Assembly (NCBI GenBank): GCA_023055425.1 | Contig: JALGPY010000010.1 | Coordinates: forward strand, 16,775,363 to 16,839,362 | Direction of reading: 5' to 3' | DNA length: 64,000 nt | Source of the DNA: Linanthus parryae | Taxonomy: Eukaryota; Streptophyta; Magnoliopsida; Ericales; Polemoniaceae | In this document: piece after piece, positions 43,984 through 55,423 of the stretch | How positions within the stretch are numbered: the stretch's first letter is position 1 | Layout of the letters: each line of letters opens with the position of its first letter | The notes under the pieces: generated by a model | Told to the model about the DNA's origin: nothing | Database searches by the model: none | Seen by the model: only the letters and a program-made list of their open reading frames with translations | Translations under genes and position numbers: made by a program

Positions 43984-44068
43984 GTAAGCCCATCCTTATC
44001 TTTGCTCATCATGCCCTGATTTTTAAGCCCGTAATTTGCCGAGTATTTTATCGCACTTGTGCATGTAG
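43984..44068 (+). other. Intron 3 of the antisense PMD gene
   Basis: Donor CTA|GTAAGC at 43984, acceptor GCATGTAG| at 44068, 85 bp, T-rich. It restores the frame of exon 4 (IDQACLEWLMKVRVSFHAAF). Confidence 0.75.
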
Positions 44069-44550
44069 ATATTGACCAAGCCTGCCTAGAGTGGCTAATG
44101 AAAGTTCGTGTGTCTTTCCATGCTGCTTTTGCACGAGTGCTAGAGCTGTCTCCAGAAGACTGAGGGAAAACATTCAAAGAGATGGCCGCTTTCCTGGTAG
44201 AGTTGTATCAGGCTACTCCTGCAATTACCACATCGGCTAGAGCCCAAGAGTTCCTTGCAAGCATGCCGAAGCTTGACCAGCTTGCAGCAGGAAGATTGGA
44301 ATTGAGTTTTCTGGCACAACGGTTGACAAGAATTCATAACTCTACCAATTTTGGAAATGAGCTTGCCGTTTTTAAAAAGGAGATAGCAGCTCTTACCGCG
44401 CATAGGGAAGAGTTTGAGCGTCAAGACAAGACATTGAATGAGGCAGTGAAGCATCATGAAGCCAGCAAAGCCCGTATTGCAAAGCTCGCTGCTAATTCCC
44501 TCAAGCTGTCAGCACGAGACTCTTTGCTGAAGGACTTCTTCGAAGAATGA

Positions 44551-44810
44551 GGCTGTCTTCACAAGAAAACATTTTCCTTATCCTGTTGTTGCTTTGTGCC
44601 CTATGTGGCTGTAATGCTGGTAAAATGTGGACTATGTATATGTACATCTATTGCCCGTGCCTTGAATTGACTTGTGTTTTATTTGCATAAATATTATATG
44701 GTTGTCCTTCGAGGGCAAGTGTTGCTTGTTCCACTTTGTAGTTAAACATACCATTAAGCAAATGCTCTTTTGCCAAGTTATGACTTGACAAGCTTTTATT
44801 GCTACCGTAC
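44551..44810. other. Non-coding spacer between the PMD gene and the tandem array
   Basis: 260 bp downstream of the PMD stop. T-rich tracts and TTTATTTGCATAAATATT (44680-44697) could include the polyadenylation region of the antisense gene. No frame is supported. Confidence 0.5.
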
Positions 44811-45300
44811 GAGATAGGTTTTCCGGTAATGATCACGTGCCTCACGCTACCATAAGAGATAGTTTCGTCGCACTTCTACTCAGATTATAAGCCGTCATCC
44901 TTACGCTGTTTTTGCCAAATAACACCATGTGCTGTTTTAGCAAATGATTGTTGTCTAATAAGATAGACTCCATCGCGTCAAGCTACCATTTGGTAGGGAC
45001 CCTACTTGCTACCTTATGAGATAGGCTTGTATTGCTATCATGTGAGATAGGCTTTCGCCTTTATCATGTGAGATAGGCCTATATTTCTACCGTATGAGAT
45101 AGGCTTCTGCTACTATCATGTAAGATAGGCCTATGTCGCTATCGTATGAGATAGGCTTTTGCTGCTATCATGTGAGATAGGCTTACGTTGCTTTCTTTAG
45201 AGATAGGCTTCGTTCTACCACTATCATAGGCTATGGAGTTTGCTACCACGTGAGATAGGCTTAGACTGCTATCTTATAATATAGGCTCATGTCTTGGTAT
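44811..45300. repeat. 26-bp tandem repeat array in the Tat 3' untranslated region
   Basis: Units of the type GCTATCATGTGAGATAGGCT plus a variable end. The GAGATAGG core starts at 45018, 45044, 45070, 45096, 45122, 45148, 45174, 45200, 45252 and 45278 - an exact 26-bp period with one skipped unit. Diverged units lie further left (44821, 44866, about 44960). It is placed between integrase and the antisense gene, where Tat elements are known to carry hypervariable tandem repeats. Confidence 0.92.
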
Positions 45301-46760
45301 TGTGGTCGGCTGGGGACCCATAAGCCAGAGAGGTAAACTGATAATTTTGACAAAAGAACCCTCATATGGGAGGGGTATGATCAATAATTCGATCCTCATA
45401 TGGCAGGACTCAAAGAAAGGATATTGCAAGCAAATAAACATAAGGGGATAAGGATAGTAGTTTTTTAGCCATCGCATGTTGACAGGTTGTGGGGTGGTAG
45501 CAGCTCCATGGCAACGCAGAATGTTGCAATATCCACTTTCGAAGACTTCCTTCACCTCGAAGGGTCCTTCCGAATTAGCCACAAACTTGGGGTGGGCTGC
45601 TTCGCGCATGCAATGATGGGAGGCTCACAACACGAGGTCACCTGCTGTGAAGTCCCTATGCTGGACCATCTTCTTGTATGCACACGCGATCCTTCTTTGT
45701 ACTTAAGGTTTGCTGTTGTGGCTTTCTCGCGTTTTTCTTCTAAGAGGATCAGATCATGGTCACGCTCATTGTTGTACAAGGCATTGAAAGCCAATCTTGC
45801 TGAGTTTATTTTGACTTCGGAGGGGACGATCGCTTTTGCCTCGTAGCATAGGAGGAAGGGGGAAGTCCCCGTGGGAGTCCTGGGCGATGTTCGATATGCC
45901 CAAAGTGCCGGCCCTAATGAATCAGCCCATTTCTTGTGTCGTCTGTGACCATCGCAGCAGTGTTTTGTTGGTCGCTTCCGCTTGCCCATTTCCCTTCGGG
46001 TAGTAAGGCGTGGAGCACACTTGTCTGATATTGTATTCCATTAGTTTCATGGCTACCTGGCGATTGACGAAGGGAGTTCCATTGTCGGACAAAAGAGTGT
46101 TGGGAATGCCAAAGCGGTTAATGATGTTTTCCTGGATAACTTGACTACTGTCGCCGCATTTGCTGTCTTGTGTGGGATTGCTTCTACCCTCTTGGTGAAC
46201 TGCTTCGTTCCTGTAAGGATGTATTCATTCCCCCTCGAGGGGGGTTGTATTGGTCCAATGAAATCCAGGGACCAAGTATGAAATGGCCGTGGGGTCCCTA
46301 GCGCATATAGGTCAACCGCGGGAGCATGTACTAGATTACCATGAAATTGGAATTGCTGGCATCTTCGGACCTTCGCGCAGCAGTCGGCGTCCATGGTTGG
46401 CCAGAAGTATCCCACCGTCAAGAGTTGTCAGCATAACTTCGCACCCCCTTGGTGTTCCACTTGGTGCGACATTTTGCATGACTTCTTAGGCTTCTTGCCC
46501 ATGCAGGCATTTGAGCAAATTTCCAATATGCCCCTTTCGCCACAATATGTTTTCTTGGAAAATATATCTATTGGCCTTTATTTTGAGCTTTTCGGCTTCC
46601 TTTCTGCTGGTGGGCACCGTTCCCTCTTGAAGGTAATCGATTATTGGTTGTCGCCAATCGTCCTTTATTGCGGCAATCTCCATGGTGTCTTTGATTAAAG
46701 CACACTTCTCGCTGTTGTTTTGTATGATGGCAGCGAAATATGATATCTTCGGCCAGTATA
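45301..46760 (-). pseudogene. Tat integrase
   Basis: Minus strand. N-terminal lead-in DDWRQPIIDYLQEGTVPTSR (46660-46600), zinc-binding region with a CAKVRRCQQFQFHG stretch (46385-46340), catalytic core WSLDFIGPIQPPSRGNEYIL (46290-46230) with EAIPHKTANAATV, then WADSLGPALWAYRTSPRTPT (45945-45885) and a C-terminal tail (FVANSEGPFEVKEVF near 45580). Frames change several times and the DDE region near 46080-46000 is disrupted. Integrase would insert the element. Confidence 0.85.
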
Positions 46761-46795
46761 TTCCATACCTTTGAGCCTTCCTCTAGAGGGAGATC

Positions 46796-47510
46796 TCATT
46801 GTTCCCGCAAGAATTTTGATGATTCTTGTACAGGGTTGCTTGGCCCTCTTTTTCGGTTACACATCTCATAACGATACCCCCAGGGCCCTTTGTGATAAAG
46901 CAAACCATCGTGTATGCAAAAGCCCTTGATAGAAACCCATGTTTCCTTGCTGGTTCCGTCATCCATCTCGCACAGAATAGGGTGCCGCCATTCCGCCTCT
47001 TCCAGAGGTCCTTCATCACATAGGTCTTTTACCAATGACGGGGTTGTCTTGACCTCAATTGATATCTTCGCAGGAAATTTATCTGAGATGATTTTTGACC
47101 CGAAAGTAGCCAGTGCGTCTGCATGACGATTTTCAGATCTGGGAGTGTGCTCGTACTTGACAGACTCGAAACTCTGAGCCAGCTTCTGCACAATTGACCA
47201 ATATTTGAGCAGATTTATCTCATTTAGAGCATATTCTCCCGAGGTTTGTTTGACAATTATCTTTGATGACAAGATTCTTAACTTCCAAGTCTCTAGCTGC
47301 AAGGAGTCCCGCTATCAAGGCCTCATATTCGGCCTCGTTGTTGGTTACCGGAAAGTCCAGCTTTGTTGACATCTGGATAACATCTTGATCATGCCTGATG
47401 AGTACCACTACAATTCCTCCCCCCGATCTTGTAGATGATCCGTCAAATTGTAGCTTCAAGTACTCTTTGTTGATTGCATATATTTCAGGCCCCTCGAGCC
47501 CCTCTGGCAC
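46796..47510 (-). pseudogene. Second (archaeal-type) RNase H of the Tat element
   Basis: Minus strand 47510-47220: LQFDGSSTRSGGGIVVVLI begins with the catalytic Asp of RNase H (DGS), followed by TNNEAEYEALIAGLLAARDL, with the catalytic Glu. 47302-46796 carries the end: EYALNEINLLKYWSIVQKL, TPRSENRHADALATFGSKI (catalytic Asp in ADAL). The extra RNase H after the RT/RNase H module and before integrase defines Tat elements. A frameshift separates the two halves. Confidence 0.88.
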
Positions 47511-48900
47511 GGCTCGAGTTTCTCGTCCTGGAATTGTGCGAGCCGATCTGCCAATGCTTGTGATTTGATGGCCTTAGGTCGCGTGCATGTGATATCATAC
47601 TGGGAGATGATCATGTACCATTTTGCAAGCCTCCCTGAGGGGGGTGAATGTTCCAGTAGATAACATATGTGATCGTTCTTTGTTACAACCACCAATTTTT
47701 GGGAGCCAAAGTAATGTTTTCACTTCTCAATTGCAAAAAACAAAAGCCAAGTAATGCCTCTCTATATTAGTGTATCTTGATTCTACTAATTAGATCATGC
47801 GGGAGAATACACCGGTCTTTCTTGTCCCTCGAACTCTTGGGCCAAAAGTGCTCCAATCGACCTTTCAGTTGAAGTGAGATACAATAGTAGAGGTGCTCCC
47901 AACAGTGGTTCGATCATGACCCTCGGGGATGTTAGCAGTCTCTTCAATTTCTCGAATGCAGCTTGATGCTATTCTGTCCAGAGAAACGTTATGTTCTTTT
48001 TGAGCAGATTGCTAAAGCAGAAGGTCAATTCCGTAATTGCCGGTATAAACCTCCGTAAGTAAGACAACTTTCCTATAAATTACTTCAATGCATTTTGGGA
48101 TTGTGGTGCGGGCAGATTTGTGATTGCCGAGATCTTGGCGGGGTCAGGCTCGATCCCATGCCTGTGGATCACGCAGCCTAGGAATTTACCAGAGGTTACC
48201 CCAAATGCACACTTCATAGGGTTCATCTTTAACTGAAATGCACGACATCTGTCTAAAACCTTTCTTAGATTTTTCAAGTTGTCTTCTTTCTTCTTTGACT
48301 TAACCACTAGATCATTCACATAGAATTCGGCTTGTTGGTGCATCATGTCGTGAAACAGTGCCATCATTGCGCGCTGTTATCTGTCTCCTGCGTTCTTCAT
48401 ACCAAAGGGCATGACCATGTAATTGAAGACCCCTATAGGTGTTATGAACGCCGTCTTCTTCGCATCCTCAGGGTCCATCTTGATCTGGTTATAGCCACTT
48501 AATCCGTCCATAAATTTGAACATCTCGTGGCTTGCAGTGGAGTCAATCAAGAGATCTACGTTCGGCAGAGGGATGTCATCTTTTGGGCAGAATTTGTTCA
48601 GATCTCTGAAATCTACACATACAAGAAGGCTTCCATTTTTCTTTAACACGGGGACTATGTTTGCCAGCCAGGTGGGATGATGGTTGGGTTCTATGAATTT
48701 GAAATTTAGAAGTTTAACCATTTCCTCCCTGATCTTGACATTAATCTCAGGACGGAAGTTCCTCGCGCTCTGCTTGACTGGTTTCGAACCTGGGATAACA
48801 TCCATGCGATGCATAGTCATGCTTCGGTCCAGTCCCTGCATTTCGTCATAATCCCATGAGAACACGTCCTTGTACTCGTTTAGTAGCTGGATCAGCTTTT
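47511..48900 (-). pseudogene. Tat reverse transcriptase and RNase H
   Basis: RT from 48865 to about 48080: FIEPNHHPTWLANIVPVLKK, VCVDFRDLNKFCPKDDIPLP, FMDGLSGYNQIKMDPEDAKK, FNYMVMPFGMKNAGDR, stop at 48375-48377, then AEFYVNDLVVKSKKKEDNLK. The active site YVDD reads YVND (Asp to Asn at 48314-48316), which would abolish catalysis. The first RNase H is decayed (48060-47500: RSIGALLAQEFEGQE-like, SGRLAKWYMIISQYDITCTR). The frame keeps changing, so this copy is inactive. Confidence 0.88.
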
Positions 48901-50213
48901 TCTCTTTTGTATCGCTGAGATCTGCGCTCAGGAAGACGGGTATTTTCTTTTCCTAAACAAGGATGAGGAATACCTCCTTGATTTCCTACTTTTGCGGCTT
49001 TGGGCAGTCCTCCATGCACTCAGGTTCCTCTTTGACTTCCTCAACTAACGGGCTTCCCTCACTCATACTAGGAGCCTTTGATAGGTTGAAAATTTGGCTG
49101 GGAACACCCTCGACGCGATAGCAATCCTTTCTTTTGGAGTAGAAGCTACCTACTCGTCTGCCGTCTTCAGCATGCTTCATGACCCTCTTCTAGGTGTAGA
49201 TGTTTTTGGCTGTTTAAAGGGCATCCTTCCTCGCGGGCTGTTCTTCCTTTGACTCCTCCCGTATTACTATTGCTCCAGCTGGTGACTGATTCTGGATGTC
49301 CACCCATCTTGGCAAAGGAGTTTGCCGAAACGGGGCCAGGAGCGACTTGTCCTCCATCTCCATGAACCATACCGCTTCAGGTAAGTGTGCCTCCTCCAGA
49401 TTGAAAGGATTCACCGAAGCGGGTATTCTGACCACCCTTTCTTTCCAGATGGCCTTCAACACCTGGTGAGCTATCAAAGGTACAGCGTCAAAGCGGTGAA
49501 TCCATGATCGCCCAATAATGTGGTAAGTCGTTTCGGCCTCGCAGACGTGGAATTTGGCGGAGCGGTTTATCTGCTCGATCCAGAAATCCCAAACGAATCC
49601 AACCCAAAGTCATTATGGAGCAACTTCCGAACCCCATCAAGGACGAGGTCTTCTTGACCATCTTATGCCTGGGAACCCCTCCCATTTCTAAGGTGCCCAA
49701 GGGAACGACGTTTACCGCAGCTTCACCATCGACGAAGGCTCTTTTGAATTCGACGTGGTTGCTTGTGGCCGTTACATATAACGGCCTTTGGTGGTTGATG
49801 TCGTCTCTTCTGTCCGACTCGTTGAATGTCATGATTAGTCCTTGCGGTCTAAAGGTTCTGACGACTTTGCCATTTGTGGTGACAAATTCTTCTCCGTACT
49901 CCTCTCCCACCCTTAACATTGCCTTTATCCTCCCATGTCTGCAGCATTCTAAGAACTTCATCTCATCAAAGAATCTGGTGAACTTGGTAGAGCCCCTCAT
50001 TCGCTCAGCAAGGGAGTCTTCGTTATAAACGCCATATTCTTCCTCCTCATAAAGTTCTTCAACCACAGGGGCTGCCGCTTCCGCCACGTCTGTGATCGAG
50101 ATCATGGTGACCTCTTTCCCCGTGGATTCTCGTTGCCGCGGAGGGTTGTCTCGTACATATTTAGTTAATTCTTCCACAACGAACTTGTCTTCCCTTATCC
50201 TCTTGTCCACCAT
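48901..50213 (-). pseudogene. Tat protease and linker to RT
   Basis: Minus strand. 50213-49488 starts MVDKRIREDKFVVEELTKYV and contains the protease region FVDGEAAVNVVPLGTLEMGG (49735-49676), with the DSG-type active site changed to DGE. Frameshift near 49560, then HQVLKAIWKERVVRIPASVN (49470 on) and an acidic linker (49214-48986, EVKEEPECMEDCPKP) leading to RT with DVFSWDYDEMQGLD (48868). Protease would cut the polyprotein. Confidence 0.8.
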
Positions 50214-51641
50214 CTACCTGAGTTTCCTGCATTCCCTGGTTGGATGGGAGAATTGCTCGTGGCATTCGCACCATTTTGGGTCCCGAAATTGTTTGCAAAG
50301 GTCAATGGCGTCCCTGACCGAGATAGGCAGGGGTGGCGGCTCTTGAGCTGGAGATCGCCGTTGCTTTCTGGGCGAGGATATTGGGTGCACGTTGGTGTCT
50401 CGTGGTCGTTTGTAGTTGAATCCGCCGACCTTGAAGCTGGAATTCGTCGGCGCACGCTCACTAAGGTGTTTCTTCCGCATCCTTTCTACCAGTGGCTCAA
50501 CGTTCCTGGTGCAATCAATCAATTTCAAAAAAGAAGGCGTGTTCAAGTTAATCAACATACCTTTATACTCTTCGCACATGCCTTGCAGGCATATTTCAAC
50601 CAGACGACCTTCCAAGACCTCGTCGATGCATTCCAGGGACCTGGCCCCGAATTTGTTGATGAAGGCGACACCTTCCTTGTCAGACCTCTGGTACATTCGG
50701 GAGAGGTAAATGGTGGTGACCCTTTCATCCACTTGGAAGAACTTTGTGTAGAATTTCTTCACCATATCTTCCCATGTCTTGACAGATCCCGCTTTGAGGG
50801 TTCTGTACCACTTGTATGCAACATTTTCCAGAGACTTGGGAGACTCGCGCATGAGCAACCGAGTATTAGTCGCGTGCGGGACCATCATATCCACGAACCT
50901 CATCATGTGTTCGTGTGCGTTCCCGCTGACTTCATCAAACGTTTCCCACATGGTCGCTTTGTACCCAGCAGGATTTGGCATCAGGTTGATGTCCCGTTGA
51001 ATGGGAGGTCCATTATCTACCCTGGGGATGACAGTGTCTGCGAAGCTTTGGTTGGCAATAATACTGTCGATCCTTCGCTCAAGGGCCTCCATGCTGGCAG
51101 GTGTTCCCACGTAGGATAAGGTTGTTGGTCCGAAGCCATGAATGTAGGGCATACTGGGGTTGTAAGGAGGCGGAGGTGGAGGCCCATGGCTTCTTAGGGC
51201 TTCGTTTGCGTAGGAAAATGATGCATGATATGAGGTGGGGTTCCCTGCCGCCATCAGGGATGAGCTTGATGAGAATGGTGGCGTCTGGATCACCGGGCCA
51301 CCCGAGAGAGGAGTTTGGGCAGCAGAGGCATGCATGATCGAGGTGGACTTTGTCCCTGGAGGGGGCAGTGGAGTTGAAGACAATGGGGCAGAAGCCCTCG
51401 GGACAACATTCTGGGCTACTTTTCCCAGGATTGCCATGATCTGAGCAATTTGCTCAGATTGGGCCTCCATAGCTCGAGCTTGGGTTTGTATTGTACCCTG
51501 GAGTGACTCTAAAGAGGGCTTTCCTTCAGCGACAACTTGAGCTCAAGCGTTGGGAGTGGTGTTCAGCAGTCCGTCTTCTCCTGAGGTCTCCTCATGGGAA
51601 GGAGATTGATCCCCATCACGAACGTCTCGGTCGGAAGGCAT
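50214..51641 (-). pseudogene. Tat Gag
   Basis: Starts at ATG 51641 (MPSDRDVRDGDQSPSHEETS), with one in-frame stop at 51543-51545, then open from 51470. A helical N-part (MEAQSEQIAQIMAILGKVAQ), a Pro/Ser/Gly-rich middle, the retrotransposon Gag core (MRFVDMMVPHATNTRLLMRE, LENVAYKWYRTLKAGSVKTW, FQVDERVTTIYLSRMYQRSD) and a basic C-end (RKQRRSPAQEPPPLP). CECHEQFSHPTREC near the end is a zinc-knuckle-like relic. It ends in TAG at 50214-50216, in the same frame as the following ATG of the protease. Confidence 0.9.
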
Positions 51642-51696
51642 TATGAGCAAATTCAAAGTATTTAAAGGTGATTGTTTCACGTCGGGTTCACCAAAA
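51642..51696 (-). promoter_or_regulatory. PBS-like region of the Tat element
   Basis: On the minus strand TGGTGAACCCGACGTGAAAC (51693-51674) starts three bases after the LTR end TACACA. Position and the leading TGG fit a primer binding site; I could not match it to a specific tRNA with certainty. Confidence 0.7.
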
Positions 51697-51840
51697 TGTG
51701 TACAAGGAAATCCTCAAGAGATATCTAAGTATACACCTCAAGTAGAGAATAAGAACACATAGAATCGTAGGGTGTGTGTACTGTGTAGGGAGAGGGTAAG
51801 CACGAGTAACTGCTTGTGAGAGAGAGACAGTAAGATATGG
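51697..51840 (-). repeat. 5' LTR of the Tat element, part next to gag
   Basis: From TGTGTACAAGGAAATCC at 51697 to GTAAGATATGG at 51840, where a chromovirus-like solo LTR interrupts. It matches 39952-40095 of the 3' LTR. The last five bases TATGG are the left copy of the target duplication of that insertion. Confidence 0.9.
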
Positions 51841-54800
51841 TGTAACACCCCTATTTTCAAGCCGGTCCAAGTGCAATATCGAGACATTGGGGTAAGTGTG
51901 TAGATAATTTTTCACGTCTTTAAGCTTGGAACTTTGGAGTATTTGCAATGTTTAGAAGTTGTTAGAATGATTTTGAAGCACTAGAAGTATTCGGGGGTGG
52001 TAGTGGAATTCTCTATAATTAGGTATAACCTCCAATTCTATTTTGTACCCTAACTTTGAAGAAATTTCATTTTCCACCCCTTTACATGTGGCCTCTTGCA
52101 TGTTAGCTTCATTTACGGCTTGACACCTCACCCCCATGGAGAGTAAAACTTCTCCTTTACTCCTTACACCAGCCCATTTGATGAAATATGAAGTTTCTTC
52201 TTGTTTTGGAGAAAACTCTCAAGAACACATAGAGTTCATCAACTTCTTCCTCTCAAATGCCTACCAATTTTTGAAATCTTCCCAAAATATTACTGTGGAA
52301 ACTTTCGGAAATCACTAGGACAAAAATCTCCAAATCATCATCTCCTAGTACTCTTTTTTCTTGAAAGAAGATAAAAATTCTCAAGAACACATGCATGGCG
52401 TTCTTCAACCCTCTAAAGAACAACTCTCTCAATACTTCCTCTCTTCCGGAGCTGCTATGACTGGGAGTAGCCCTTAACACGAGGATCAAAAGCCCCAAAA
52501 CAATTTGGGAATTGGTTGTGTGTAGAGTGAGATAAACGGGTAAGAACACGATGAACCCTAGCTTCGGTTTCGACTCATTTTTCCCGTTCTTGGTTGATTT
52601 TCATCCCAATTAACTTGTATTTTCTTGTTCCTGATGTCGAGGCGTACCCGGGAAGCACAAGCATGCCCTGCAAATCCCAGGATTTTGCTCCAGCCACCGC
52701 GCCACCACCGCCAAACCTCCATGGCCGACCGAAAATGGTAACTCCCTAATTCCTCTACCAAATTCGATGTTCCTTACATAAATGTGATCCCCATGAACTT
52801 AGGAATGCATAAGAAGCATCGAAACCTGCTCAGGTTTCCGTTAGGGTCGAATTTTATTTCATGTTTCACACTTGGTTCGTTTTTCCGACATGCATAAACT
52901 GCCTCTGTTCAAGTACTCGTATCCCACTCGTTTTTTATCCGTTTTGGGTGATTCTTGACTTTCTAGAATCCTCGGATGATTGGATACAACTTTTGTGTTT
53001 TAAATTTTGTCAAATTCGGTCCCTAAACCACCCAAAAATTGAGTTGAAGTCGCTGCATTTGTGTTCTTGAATCTGTCCAGATATGAATTTTTTTCTAAGT
53101 GTTGGTTTTTTTTGATCAAAGTAGTCATTTTCAAACGATCATAACTCGCAAAATTGTTCATGAAATCTTATGTTTCTTTCTCCTATGTGTAGCTGGCACA
53201 TAATACTTCAAATCATCATCTCAGGGTCATGTTTAAATTTGTCACGGATTTATCACAAAACGAGCCTAAAGTTGCTAGTTTGAACTCATGAAACACTCTT
53301 GAATTTTCATAAGTGTTAAATAAGAATTTTTGTCCAACTTTGACAAGCGATATCTCTTTGAATACTTTGAGTTTATAGAAGTTCAAATATGTTCTGGAAT
53401 CCTTGAACAACCATCTTCAAAACCCTATTCTTAGATTTCCAAGTATGCCACTCAATTGATCACAAATCAGCTCTAAAGTTGACTAGTTGAGTTGATTTTC
53501 CTCTATATTTGACTTTTGAATTCGACATTCTAGATGACATTTCTAGCCTTAAGGTTCTTCATAAAACTTGTTCGTATTCATCTTTTGAGTCTAAATATCA
53601 AGTTTGACCAAGTTTGACTTTTTGAAAACCCTAGTTTGACAGAACTGTATAGGAGGCGCAAAATAGTAAATTCACTTCAACTTTGAATTGAGGTTAGTTT
53701 AGTAACTTGGAGTTTGTCAGCATGTCTTGTATGTGTATTTGGAATACTTCTATGTCATTCTCGGCTAGGGTTGACCAAGTTACAAAATGTGGCCTTTTGC
53801 AATTTTACTAAACTTTAGGGGCCTAAGTGCAATTTGCTGAAAGTTATAGATTTCGATGCTGAGTACATATGGAGAGTTTAGAGTCATTCTTACATGCTTT
53901 TTGGCCAATATGAGTAAAATTTGGGGACCAGTCAACTAGACAGTTTTGGAGTATCAGGGGAATTTTAGTCATTTATCATGCACGACCCGCGTTCCACTGC
54001 ATTCTTGCATACAACCTCATATAGAGGGTAAATGCTAATTGACTATATACTTGACTTGTTTATTTCCAGCCGTCGTTAAGTATCGTTCGAAGTAGACGTA
54101 TGTATTGTGTTGCTTCATTTACCGTGAGACCCGGATCCAATATGAGACGAGAGTTGTAGGAGTGCTAGCTTTGCCTTGCCCCTTTCATGGCTCAGAGGTA
54201 AGTACATACGTGCGACCTTTAAGTATCAAAGTGTGTGTCTGTGTATGAATTTTATAATGAACGCTTTGTTATATGAAATAGTATGAGAATGCATGTTTCC
54301 ACTCGAATGTTGTTAAACTAATTTATTTATCTCCTTTGAGAACTCTCGGAAATTACTTGTGATCTATTGATAGTCTGATCATGTTCATGTGAAAGAGAAT
54401 AAATAAGATACCTCCAATAGATTTAGGACGATGTACAGAGTTATGTTATTAATGGGAGGCGCCAAGAGATCCTCCATTTTCTTATGGCTAAGATCATTGA
54501 AGGAATGCTTCTTAGTATTGGATAGAACTTAATTGTTCACAAATCCCCCCCCCCCCCGATGAGCCAATATGTACCAAAGTATTGAGGCCAAGGGTTTGTT
54601 ATAGCTATAGAGTGATACTTATACTTGTAAAGGTCACTACGGTATAGGGGTGTCAACACTTAAAGCCTTTTAGCTAATACTTGTAAGGGTCACTACGGTA
54701 TAGGGTTTGATAGACCCTAGAAGGAACCCTTATGGTTTCTTCGTGATCCCTCTGTCTACATCGATCCTGCTGGTGGCTCTGGACATGCCTCAGCTAAACT

Positions 54801-55423
54801 TAACGGTTAAATTGGAATTGAAAGAAAGTTTGTTTACTCTATTGATGTTGTTTGTTGCTCTTCATTGCCTGATCTAATGAAATGAATTGAAAAGCATATG
54901 CTACTCGTCAATTAATATTGTTATAAATTCAAATGGACTTGTTTACTGTTGATACTTTACTTGGCTAAGAATATCTTGAATAATCGTGATTTATAAATGT
55001 TTTAAATTTGAGAGTTCACGCTACACGATTAATTATAAATGTTCCAAATTGTTCCCAACTCTATTACTTATGATTCTTTCAAATCTCTTGATTTATTTCA
55101 ACTCATACCTATGTGCCACTCGTTGCTTTACATGTCGTAGTGTGTATTTACTCAATTTTTACTGATGATTTCTTCAAACTGCGTCGACTTTTGCGATTTT
55201 AAAACCGCAGGTCATCAATAAAGGTTGGGTTATAGGATTGCGGATCGAGACGAAGACGTTTAGATCACTTAGTAGATCACATAGATTATTTCACGCATTG
55301 CTTTTTAAACTTATCGTCTCAAAGATTTTTATATTAAATAAATTGTAATATTTGTAAATATAGTTCTACTTTTGGTTATCAATTATCGTATTAACCCTGG
55401 ACCGGGATCCAGGGGTTGTTTCA
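51841..55423 (+). repeat. Chromovirus (Tekay-like) solo LTR, 3.6 kb
   Basis: TGTAACACCCCTATTTTCAA at the left and GGGATCCAGGGGTTGTTTCA at the right give TG...CA termini. Flanks TATGG (51836-51840) and TACGG (55424-55428) are a 5-bp duplication with one change. No gag-pol is present, so this is a solo LTR. Length and termini fit Tekay/Del LTRs. A C13 run is at 54545-54557, and two copies of a GTCACTACGGTATAGGG block lie at about 54627 and 54688. Open frames inside (52136-53070 and others) have no recognisable domain. Confidence 0.85.

Larger units (their letters stand above)
41046..44550 (+). pseudogene. Antisense plant-mobile-domain (PMD, PF10536-like) protein, four exons
   Basis: The start is chosen at 41046 (MAPKKAAEVPELPSEL). 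Exon 1 is 41046-42914, exon 2 43051-43294, exon 3 43369-43983, exon 4 44069-44550. All three introns are GT...AG and keep the reading frame; total 3210 nt, 1070 codons. The PMD signature TFHLSHLEVAPTLEDVEVLL (41475-41534) is close to the family pattern FHLP-GEMT-TLEDVA-LLGLP. A basic/acidic linker (PKKREAEEAVVSK, ILISSDEEDIA) and a C-terminal coiled coil (AVFKKEIAALTAHREEFERQ) follow. Seven in-frame stops (41319, 41361, 42654, 43506, 43662, 43701, 44161) but no frameshift: decayed by point changes. PMD proteins of plants act in silencing and genome maintenance; the role in an element is unknown. Confidence 0.85.

Noticed and set aside
44811..45300. CRISPR-like array
   Set aside because: The units are contiguous 26-bp tandem repeats with no unique spacers, in a plant retrotransposon.
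49615..50028. 137-aa plus-strand frame
   Set aside because: Antisense shadow of the Tat protease region.
50244..51119. 291-aa plus-strand frame
   Set aside because: It is the exact antisense shadow of the Tat Gag core, which has clear Gag motifs on the minus strand.
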